Shown in pieces: positions 36,901-47,800 of a DNA stretch of 64,000 bases (position 1 is the stretch's first letter; every line of letters begins with the position of its first letter). The DNA lies in contig LSYV01000011.1 of NCBI GenBank assembly GCA_001584585.1, forward strand, positions 2,459,129 through 2,523,128, written 5' to 3'. Position numbers and translations under genes: made by a program. The DNA is from Gonium pectorale. Lineage: Eukaryota; Chlorophyta; Chlorophyceae; Chlamydomonadales; Volvocaceae. The notes beneath the pieces are model-generated. The model was not told the origin of the DNA and did no database searches. It saw only the letters and a program-made list of their open reading frames with translations.

Positions 36901-37445
36901 GGATGTGGCAAGGGCCGCCTGATTGGACGTGCCTAGCTTTCAGGAATTGTGACGTATGCCATAAAGTAAGAAAAAAGGGACAGGGCGGGCGACGGAGACG
37001 GCAGGTGGGGCCCCATGGCGGAGGACCATGTGCACTCATCGGCCTCACCGGTTTGCCGTTTCCTTGGCCACAGTGAGGGCAATAGAATTTGCCGTTGAGG
37101 AATGCTAGGGTTAGGGAGGGGTCACACCAGGCAGGCAGGTCAGACGGACATGCACTTGGGAGCACACTTGTGACTTGCGGGTGCGTTACATCTCCAACCA
37201 TAAGTCGTTCTCTTATTGTATAGCTTCTAGCGCTTGAAAAACGGGGGCAGGGATTGATGACTGTCACTAGGTAAACCCGCGCCAGCCAGGAAACCCAGGC
37301 TCCGTAGATGTGCGGCCGCTGTAAGTAATATCCTACCTGCATAGCTGCGGGCAGCAGGCACCTGCATGTATCCGTGGCCAAAGACCTTGGTGGCGAAGCA
37401 AGAAAGCGCAACGAGCGCAGCATAATAATAGAGTCTAAAGTTCAT
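33977..37445 (-). CDS. Secreted lytic polysaccharide monooxygenase, AA15-like, with Ser-Pro linker and three Cys-rich modules (copy B)
   Basis: Tandem paralogue of 27941-31441. Exons 5' to 3': 37445-37337, 37104-37049, 36871-36845, 36602-36372, 36282-36188, 35727-35588, 35210-34759, 34592-34434, 34207-33977; 499 codons. Seven of nine exons have the same length as in copy A (56, 27, 231, 95, 140, 159, 231 bases). The signal peptide differs (MNFRLYYYAALVALSCFATK) but cleavage again exposes an N-terminal His, HGYMQVPAARSY. The second copper His lies in LSTNHGGRMAMRL, and the 27-base exon PDVCGNPFQ is identical in protein. Exons 4, 6 and 9 are nearly identical to copy A, while the linker and the N-terminus have diverged, suggesting recent duplication or gene conversion of the middle exons. 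Same module order and the same uncertainty about substrate. Confidence 0.85.
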
Positions 37446-38822
37446 ATTGACGGGATGACGCCAGGTCGCCAGCCCTTGCCCAAAAACTTGGATATGGACG
37501 CCCTGCGCGCTCTCAGCGCTGAGGCTAGTAACACAGTGCGCACGTGCGCAAGCGTGCGCACAACGCTATATGTCGCCGAACTAAAGTGTGCACTGTTGTG
37601 AAGCAAAATCCTCCGGTTTCTGCGTACTGACCGTACGGTTTCGGAAGCAGCTGGTTATGCGTGCCCCTTCCCCTACATCCCTTCCACAGTGACAGTCAAC
37701 ATAACGAAGGCAAAGCAGCCATAGTTGTTATATGTATTATATACATGGCCAGCTCCCGTGTGCCCAGGCACGCACGCAAACCCAGGCCCCGCCAGGTGGT
37801 CACGCCCAGCACTTCGGCCGTGACTTCGGGCCACGCATCAGGAATCTCACCCGCACAACGCCCATCGCCCATGCAAATCTGAGTCTGCAACCGTCCTCTG
37901 TAAACCCAGTTGCCTCATCCAGCACTCCAGCGTCAATCCCCGCGCGCAGAGACACGTCTTGATTACGCTTGCTCGCCACCGTCGTCGTCATCAGGTGCAC
38001 CGCCTGCCAGATCTTGTTATTGACTTTCGCTCAAGGATGCGGCAGGTTCCCCGTCATGGTCCTCGCAACTCAGGACACCACTACCACTAGAGAACGCACA
38101 CGATGTTTTGTCGGTCAAACCAGCCAGCCATGTATTATTGCTTAGATAGGAGAATCGTCAAAGTAAACCGCACGCTTCAAGACGCCTGTCCAAACTTATG
38201 CCCCTTCGCGGTGGGGCACCCACAGGTCTTGCCCGCTTGCCACATATGATTGGCACGTTGGATGCTTCTGTCGCCGACATCAACACTACACTTACAGCAC
38301 AACGCAAACATGACTGACATGACTCTACCGAGGCAATGTGCGGACATGCTTGGTGCGCGAGCAGGCACATCCGCGCGCAGGCGGAACGCAACGGCGCGGG
38401 GCACCGCGGAGAGCAGTTGTAGAATGGCAACCTAAACTGACGCGAAGGCGGCACAGCAGTGGCAGACCCATAAAGAATGCCCATGCAGTTCACCTGGGTT
38501 CATCCCGCTTTGAAATACCACGTAACAGGTAACACGCGTGACAAGCATGCTTGACCAGTACTCGTCAAGCATAGTAGCTACGTTTCTTCTCTAATGAAAC
38601 TTACCGCCAGGGCTTGCCCACGGTACGTTGAGGTGAGAAGGCAGTGCAGTCCTGTAAAGCCCCACGCCGTTTGCCTCCTCCGGTACGGCTAAACCCGTCG
38701 TTTCTACACTCCGCAAGGGCGCTACGCCCTGCACCCGGCCTTTACGCCATGTGAGGCGCTAGCAGCCCTGGCCTCTGTCCCTTGCTCCACCTCACCGTCT
38801 ATCCCCTCGGTACCACCGCCTG
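37446..38822. other. Intergenic region between LPMO copy B and the ARM-TIR gene
   Basis: No gene recognised. It contains the promoter side of LPMO copy B and the 3' UTR of the minus-strand ARM-TIR gene. Small open frames on both strands lack domain features. Confidence 0.4.
38292..38296 (-). other. Candidate TGTAA polyadenylation signal of the ARM-TIR gene
   Basis: Plus-strand ttaca gives TGTAA on the coding strand about 530 bases after the ARM-TIR stop codon; no closer instance was noticed. Confidence 0.35.
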
Positions 38823-41800
38823 TCACCCAAGCTCCGCTGATGCGCTTCCCTGCGCACCGCGGCCCCTGCTCCGCCGGGCCGAGGCTTCGCGCCCGCCCAG
38901 GGCCACCACCCCCACCGACATGGCAGAGCTCCCAAGAGCCCCTCTGACCGGCGACCCCGCAGCGCCTTCGCGCGACCGCGCGGCCCGCTGCTCCAGTCGC
39001 GCCCAGGCGCCTGCGGGGCGGCCCGCCGCGGGTAGTGAACCCCTCGCCGAAGGGCTGGAGTGCAGATGTAGCGACGGCACCAATGGCCCATGACCGCTGC
39101 CGCCTGATGAGCGACCTGCGTCCGCTGACCAAGCCGCCGCCCCATTAGCCGCATGGCCGCTGCTGCCGTGGCCCAGACCAGGGGCATTCCAACTGGCGGC
39201 TACACCGGACCGGACGCCACGGGCCGCATCGTGCCGCGCCTCGGCGGTACTGTCGCCACGCCCGCTGCCTGCTGCGCCGCTGCCTCCGCCTGCTGGCCAC
39301 GCTGGCGACGCTGGCGACGGCTCCCACGAGGGCAGCTGTCGAATGGGGTGACTGCTATGCACCCTGCCGCTGCCGTAGAGCCAGTGGCCCGCAGCGCCCG
39401 GCGCGGCCCCCTCCAGCGACGGTGCCTCTGCAGACCCCGCCGGCTGCTGCAGCGGCGAAGGATGACCCCGCTGGCGTTGCCCCGAGGGAGCGGCGGCCAG
39501 CCCCGAGGTGAGGCTTGCTACAGTGCTGACCAGCTCAGCGTTGGCGGCCTGCATCTGCTGCACCAGCGTCGCAAGCTGCTGCGCCGACGCCTCAGCCACG
39601 GCCAGCCTTTGAGAGAGCTGCGGCAGGGTGGCACACGCGGCGCAGTGGCAGGGAAGGGGCACCGGCTGGGCAAATGGTTTTATCATAATGATGTGCAGCG
39701 CATAAGCCTGCAGGTCCTTTCCTGACTGGTTGTTATGCCCGAGAAGAAGCGGCAACGAAAGGGCGGGTGGCGGCTGCAGAAGGACAAAAGAAGGCAGGTT
39801 CGGCGGTATGGCATGGTACTGATGGTTTTAATGTGAATGTCGGGTAGCATGCTCTATGAAGATGTCGAGATCGATGCAATCCTAGCCCGGCGTCGATGCA
39901 ATCCTAGCCCGGCGTCGATGCAATCCTAGCCCGGCGTCGATGCAATCCTAGCCCGGCGTCGATGCAATCCTAGCCCGGCGTCGATGCAATCCTAGCTGTG
40001 ACCTGTGACCTCTATCCTTGCGGTCCGTAATCTGCCCGACGTCGACTAACTGCGCCAATGAACGCTGCGACCCCCGAACCCCTGCCCACCGCCCGTAGCC
40101 TGGCCCCACACCTGTCTGGCCAGCGCCAGCTCCGTCAGCGCGCCCGACTCCGCAGCTGCCCCACCGTGCGCCAGCGCGGCGGCCACCCTCTGCTCCACCG
40201 TAGCCTCCAACCGCGCCTCCAACCGCGCCTCCAGGGCGGATAGCTCCGCACGCACGGCACGAACCACCTGGTCCCGCACGCTCCCCCGGCCAGGTTCCCG
40301 CGCCCCCTGCAGCTGCCGCGTGCCCATCGCCGCCTCTGCGCCGCCGCTGGGGGGCTCACTGGCACCGGCGGGGCTCTGCTGCTGTTGCTGCTGCTGCTGC
40401 TGCTCCTGCTGCTGGTGGTGTAGGGTCGGGTGCTGCTGCTGCTGCACATCTTGTCCGTCGGGAAACTGAGGCGGTTGCGACGGTTGAGGCGGCATCACCA
40501 TTGGCCAGCCGTACGGGCCAAAGGGCCACATGCCCGAGCCCATCCAGCTGCCCGCGGGGTGCTGTCCACCGCCGGGCTGGCTCCCCGCAGGCGGCCATGC
40601 GGCCAGCGCTGGCAGAGGGCCACCATCCCAGGCTAGCAGGCCCAGGGCGCCCATGCTAGCAGGGTCTACGCTGCCTGCGGCGTGCCATGCGCCGTGCGGA
40701 GGAGTTTGTGGGCCCCCTCCTCCTCCATTTCCACCTCCAAGGGAATGGGGCATGGCGGCCGTGAGTGCCGGCAGTAACCACTGCGGCTGTGGCTGCTGCG
40801 TCAGCGGTGCTGGCGACGGCATGGCGTGCGGCGGACCTGGTGGCGGGAGGGGGCCCTGCGCCGTGCTGTGTGGGGCTGCTGGGCCGGCGGGGCTGGGAGG
40901 TCCGAGCTGCAACTTGATCTTGCTCAGGAGCACCTCCACGAAGGACTGAGTGCGATGGTCGGGACACCGGATGCATGCAAAGGTGTGAGGCAAAACCAAA
41001 ATGTAAAGCACGTAAGTGCGCGATTTGTCGGGGAAACGAGGACACGCAGGAGCGACACAGGGGAGAGCGCGACGGTTTGCGCACGTCACCGTGACTTGTG
41101 TCATCGTAACTTTCCTATGCTTGCCTATGAAAAGACCCTGCGCGAACCCGGGGGCCTGCCCACCCAGCGTGCACGAGTGCATGTCCTACGAACTGTACTG
41201 GACCCGTACCGCAGCACCACCGTACCGCATAGTATTCGTCGCTGTGCTGCACGGACTTGCGCTCGAAGACCTTCTGGGCGTCGGCCGGCAGCGTGCGCAG
41301 CAGCTCGTACGGCGGAAATTCGCACACCTTGTTCCCTTTGGCGTCGCGCCACCTGCACGACAGAGCCAGAGCCCACGGAAGGGGCCGTGAGGTGTAAGTG
41401 GCCGGCGGGCCGTGAAGGGTAAGTGCGGCTTTGTTGCGGTGCACGGCGGGGCTGGCCCGGTCCCGCAGACACCTGGTCTTGCACGCAGCCATACGAATCG
41501 CGCCGGCGGCCCGTGCCTGGCATCCACGATCTACCATGACCAGGAAGGGGTCCACAGCGGAACCCAATCAGCGAGCAAGAAGGTGCCGTGAACGGAGGGC
41601 GTGCGTAGGGGTGCGCATACGGGCACAACACCCAACACCGTCCTCCGAGGTGGCCAATTCGGCCAAATGATGGATAGAGGCAACGAGCCCCTGATGCAGC
41701 CTCCCCCCCTCACCACACTTCAACACACACACGCATACAAGACGCACCTGGATCCCTCCTTCACTACCAGCACTATGTTGACGCCCGCCTGCGCCGCCGC

Positions 41801-44800
41801 CTGCAGCTCCCGGCGGCACCACTCGCTCTCAAACACATGGTCCGTCAGGATAAACACGAAGTTGGTGCAGCGGGCCACGATGTCATCCAGCCGCGACAGC
41901 TCCTCCCGGTACTCGAAGTCAAGGAAGGTGCTGATGCCGCGCGTCACCAGCAGGTTGTACAGCGCGCGCGCAAAGTCCTTGGCGTCGGTGCGCTTGTGGG
42001 ACAGGAACACGTCAAAGGCCGAGGCCGCTGCCGCCGCGGTCGCTGGCGACCCGCTGCCCGCCTGCGGCGGCTGCAGCGGCGTCGAAGTCCCGGCCGTGCC
42101 CTCGCCACTGCCAGCTGCGGACTGCAGGGCCGGCCGCGTTGAGCGGTCGGCAGCACTCTGCGCCGCCTCCTCGGACAGCCCACCGAGCTGCAGCAGCAGC
42201 GCCCTAGCGGTGTCCAGCACCTGTGCCGGGTGCGGATCTGCCGCCAACTGGGCGGCCTCCAGCAGCGCCCGCACCGCCTCCACCACGCCGGCAGAGAGCA
42301 AGGTAGCCTAGCCAGGGTGGGGGCGTGGTCGGGTGTTCAGAGGGCGGCGAAAAGAAAAATGGGTGAAGCGGTGGGTGCGGTGCGGGGTCAGGGCCCCTCT
42401 GCGTGCAGACGGCCAGGTAGCCCACCACTAAAGCTCAACGCAGGTTTGCCACCAACAATGCGCATTGATTTGCTTGCTTGTCTGCCTAGCTACGCTCTAC
42501 CTAGCCCAAGACCGAGCCCCCATCCCCGCACCGTAAGGCCCGGCCGGCACTCGCAGCCTCACGCAACCCCGCCCCGCCCTACCTGCAGCTCCCCCACCGC
42601 CGCCATGTTGAGCAGCGCGGCGCAGCACCGCAGCACCACCACGGCGTCGCTGCACATGGACTTGCTCCGGAGCACGCCCAGCAGCAGCGGCAGCAGCCCC
42701 GCCGCAGCCAGCCCGCGCGCCGCGTCCTCGCTGCCGCCCGCTAGCGCCGCGGCCGCGTGCAGCACCTCGTCCAGCTGCAGACCCAACGCGCCATCCTCGC
42801 GCCGGACGGCGCTCTCCGCCAAGCGAACCACGATGCGCGCGGCACTGTGGCGCGACAGCAGCCGCTGCACCACCGCGCCCTCCGGCCCGCCGTCCGAGCC
42901 GCAGACGTGGGCCAGCACCAGCAGCGCCCGCACTCGCGTGGCGGCAGGCAGGCCGGGGCCGTCCAGCAGGGCCTCCAGGGCGCCCAGCACGCCGGCGTCC
43001 TTGAGCGCGAGCGCCAGGGAGTCCTGCTGCGCGAGGTACAGCAGCGTGGCGGTGTGGGCGGGCTGCTGCGGGGCGTGGCGTGCCATGGCCGTCAGCGCGG
43101 GCAGCAGTAGCTGCGTGGCACGCAGCGCCTCGCGGTTATCGCGCTCCGCCGCGATCCTCTGGACGAGCTCGCAGGCCGCCTCGTGCAGCTGCACCGCGGC
43201 CGCGGCCGTCCGCGGATTGGCGGCCGGCGAGCCGCTCGTGGCCGCCCCCGCAGCGGCGGGCAGGCCGGGTGCCGCCGGTGCGGCGGTGGTGGCGGCGGCG
43301 GTGGCCGCCGTGGCGCCGGCGGGCGCGGCCTCGGCTACTGTGGACAGCAGCTCCAGAGCGGCGGGGCAGCCGCTGGTCTCCACCGCGAGGCGCACCAGGG
43401 CCGTCAGGGCGCCCGAGGAGACGGCGGCTGCAATGGCGCGCTTAGCGGTGGGGCGTGACGCCAGGAGGCCTCCCAGGAAGGCCAGGTGCGCGGACATGGC
43501 GGCTCCAGCACTGGCTTTGGGAGAGGCCATGTAGGCTGCGGCTTGTGAGAGGAAGCCCTTGGTCACCTGCCACCCACGAAAGAAGGCCCGGGGCGTGTGG
43601 AGGTGGGGATGGGCGGGATGCACACGGGCGAGGGAAAACTCTTGGGGGGTATGAGAGCAGGAGGGGGTGGGAGCTACAGCAGCCGTGGACGCGACGACGG
43701 AAGCCATCCACCATCCGCCGTCGGTTCGGGGCTGTACTGGTCGGTTCGGGGCTGAAGGGGATTACCATGCGGGGTGGTCGTGTGGTGCCTCCCGGGGCGG
43801 CCGCCGGGTAGGAGACGGCCAGCAGCCAGCCAACATAGCACGTGCGGTGAGCATGGTCATGATCGGGGCTAGCGGCAGGCGCTGCCCGCGAGGCAGCCCG
43901 CCGGATGCACCACACACACGCGCGCGCACACACACACAGGTGGCGAGCTGACGAGAGACGCGATGGCAGCAGCCCAGGCGGCCCGGAAGCCAGACACCCA
44001 GCCGGCGAGCACAACCCCACCGGGACATCACGCACCCGCGGGACGGCAGCAGCAGGGTGCCGGCACGCCGGGAGAGGCGGCCCCCACTGCTGCGCCCGCG
44101 GGACGGCAGAAGCAGAGCGCCGAAACTCCGGGAGTCGTGACCCCCGCCGCCGCGCCCGCGGAACGGCCGCAGCAGGGCGCCGGCACGTCGGGATTGCCGG
44201 CCCCCGCCGCCGCGCCCGCGGAACGGCCGCAGCAGGCGGCCGGCACGTCGGGAATGGCGGCCCCCGCCGCCGCGCCCGCGGAACGGCCGCAGGAGGGCGT
44301 GGAAACGGTGCAGCAGGTCGCTGGCGGGCACCAGCCGGAGACGGAAGTAGCTGGGCAGCAGGCTCAGATAAGGGCGCTTCCAGCTGACCCTAGGCCCGCG
44401 AGACGGCTTGCCAGCCGGTGCAGCCCTCTCCCAGACGACGACCCGGGGGACAACCTGGCAGCTAACGCAGCCCCGGAGGCAGGAGGGAACCAGGAGCAGG
44501 CAGCAGGGCGATGGCACCCAGCATAGCCAGGACAGCGGGGCGGCCGATGTAGAGGCGCAGACCCAGCGGGCCACGCCCGTGAGGCGCGAGAGCCCCACCC
44601 GGTCTGACAGCCGGGGCCGCCCCCGATCGCCGGAGGCGGCGAGCCCCACCGACGCCCGACCCCGCAAGCGGAGTCAGTCGGCCCCCAGGGTGGAGCTGAC
44701 GGACGAGCAGGTGGCTGAGCTTCTGCCAGTGTACATGAGCCAGTACGCAAACAGCAGCAGCGGCTGGAGAAGGGTAGCAGGGGAGACAGACCGGGAGTAC

Positions 44801-47800
44801 GTGGCGCGCACGCACATCAGGAGGCAGAACATGGACGTGGCCCGGCCGCCTCGGCCGCCAGCCGGCGGGCCAGGGCAGAGGCCCGGAAAGCGGAGGAACA
44901 GCAGCAGCCGAAGCGGGGTCGCAGCGGTGCACGGTCGGCCCTCGGCAGCCGCAGCACCACCCCGGGCACCTCCCGCTCCCGCTCCCATGCGCAGCAGGGC
45001 TCCCACCCCGGACCCTGCGGCGAGCCAGGCAGCCCCGAGACTGCAGCTCCTGCTCTCACAAAACAGCGACGGCGGCCACGACGGCCCCTCAGTCCCGCCC
45101 CAGGAGCCCGCGGCCAATGGGCCGCCGGCGGCGCAGCCATGATGGCCCAAGGGACTCATGGCGGTCCGGCTGCGCAGGCCCGGCCGCTGAGAGTGGCCAC
45201 CCACAACCTGGGGGGGCCTCAGGGTTCAAGAAGGGCGCGCCGCTGCGCGCCTAGAGGCCGCAGTCAGGTCCTGGGCAGAGCTTAAGCTCGATGTGGTATG
45301 TCTCCAAGAGACTCACCATATCAACGCCGAGGACCAGGCTCTACTGCAACAGGCGCTCAACGGCGCCTGTGAACGTCGCCACCTCCCTGGGTGGATAATA
45401 GCAGCCCACTCCTGGTCCAGCGTGGGACCTTGCACGGCGGGCTTTGCCATCCTCATTCGCTCCGGAGTCGTTCCGGCGTCCAACATCCAGCCCATCGCAC
45501 ATTCCAGCAATGTCCCAGCAGGCTGGCTTACGGCCTGCCGACTGCAGTGGGGCGGGCACCAGCTGCAGATCTGCTGCGTATACTTCCCGCAAGCAGGGCG
45601 ACAGGACGCCACACAGCTACGGAAAGACATCTGCGCCAAATGCCTTGCCCCAGCCGCTGCTCAGAGCGCAGCCGATGGGACAGTCCTGCTTTGGGCAGGG
45701 GACTTAATTTTGTCGAGAACCCGGCCCTCGACTGGTCCAGCGCTGGGGTGGGGCGGCCTGGCAATGCCACCACAGCGGCGGACCTCAAAGCCGCTGCAGC
45801 TCCCGCCGAGATGGTGGACAGCTTCCGCGCCCTCCACCCCTCCCGCCGTGACTATACCCATCTGTACCGCGCCCCCAATAATGGAGGCTCCCGCATCGAC
45901 AGGATCTACCTGTCCGGCGCCGCCTCGCCGTACCTCGCCCGGGCCCACATCCATGTGGCGTCACCCTCGGACCACCGCCTCGCAGTCCTCCACCTAGCCC
46001 CCGTCCCCCAGCCGCCACGCCGCCGCGTGCCCCGCCGCGTCCGCCTGAGCTTCATGGCGCACTCGGAGCTCAAGCAGTCGATAGGTGTGTGGCTTGACCA
46101 GCAGGTTGCCACAGCACCGATTGGCTATGATCACCCGGCAGAGACCATCCTGGCCTGGTGGCTGGGCTTCAAGCGGCGGCTGACCGCCAACATCAAACGA
46201 CTGAACCATGAGGCGGAGGCCCGGCGCCGCCGCCCCAGCGCCACGGTACAGCAGCTGCAAACCGCGGCGCAGGAGGCGGCAGCGGCACTGGATGCGGCAC
46301 CGCACGACCTGGGGCGCCTGACGGCGGCGGTGGAGGCCCAGGTGGCAGTCTCTGGGGCCATGCGGGCTGACGCTAAGTCCAACGTTCTAGCCGCCCGCCG
46401 CTCCAGGATCAGTGAGGGCGAGCGCCCGAGCAGGGGCCTCACGAACCTGGTGCACGAGGCCAACGGAGGCGGTGACGGCGGCGGACCCGCCCCAACGACG
46501 CTGAGGGACCCCACCTCCGGCCAACTGATCAGCGACCCCGCCAGGGTGCCGCAGATAATCGCCAACTACTGGCGCGATGTCAGCGCCCTGCCAACGGAGA
46601 CCGAGCTCCCTACGGCAACCAAGCAGGCCGCTCTGGCGGAGGTCATGGCGGCGCTGCGGGCCCATCCACTGCGCCTACCCGCAGATCCTGAGGGCGACCA
46701 GCTAGGCAGCCCGGAGGTATCTAGCGCTGAGGACATAAAGGCACTGCGCGCAACACCCCGTGGGAAGGCCCCCGGCTGGGATGGGCTGCCAGCAGATATC
46801 TACAAGGGTTTTACCAGACAGGTCAGCCCACTCCTAGCCGCCCTCTACACCGCCATTGGCGGATTTGGCACCAGCGGCAGCATGCCCCCGCAGTTCACTG
46901 ATGGCGTCATCAAGGTGCTGTACAAGAAGGGCGACCCTACTGAGCCCGGAAACTACCGCCCCATCACCCTCCTGAACACCGACTACCGCATCCTCGCCAA
47001 AGCCCTGGCAACACGGCTGGGACCCGCCCTCAGCGCCGCTATCTCCGCCGAGCAAACAGCGTTCCTGCCGGGCCGCCTCATTGGCTCAAACATCTTTGCC
47101 TTGCGGCACCTACCACACCTTCACCGGCGCCAGGGCCGCTCGGCCATCGTCGCGTTCCTGGACTTTGCAAAAGCGTACGACATGGTCCACCGCGACTTTC
47201 TGCTGGCCGCCATGGAGGAGCTGGGCGCAACCGAACAGCTCCGCAAGTGGGTCGCCACCCTACTCGCGAACACACGCGCGCAGGCGCTGGTGGGCGGCCA
47301 CCTCTCAACCTCCGTCAGCATGGCCGCAGGAGTACGCCAGGGCTGCCCGCTGGCCCCGCTGCTGTACCTCTTCGTGGCACAGGCACTACTGTGGTGGCTG
47401 CAGAAGAAGGGTATCGGCATCCGCCTTGACCCCACAAATCCAGAGTGTACGACGGCAGTACAGTTTGCAGACGACGGCCAGGTGCTACTGGACGGCGAGA
47501 GTGCGGTTCCGGCTTTTCTGGCGGCTATGCAGACGTTTGCGGCGGCCTCAGGACAACGCCTTAACTGCACGAAAGTGGAACTCCTCAAGGTGGGGCAGCA
47601 CCGCCCTCCACCGCGCCGCCAGCACCCCCAGCACCGGCAGCGCCGGCCGCAGAGCCCCAGGCGGAGCCGCCACCACCACCGCTGCCAGCCCAGGTGCACC
47701 CCCTCCAGCCGCCGCCCGCTCCCCTCATTGCGGGGCTGCGAGTGCTCCCCGGAGCGACGGCATTGGGCATCCGCTTCTCCAACGGCGACCAGCCAGATGC

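Noticed and set aside
39871..39996. CRISPR-like array
   Set aside because: Copies are directly head-to-tail with no spacers, so it is a minisatellite; the genome is also eukaryotic.
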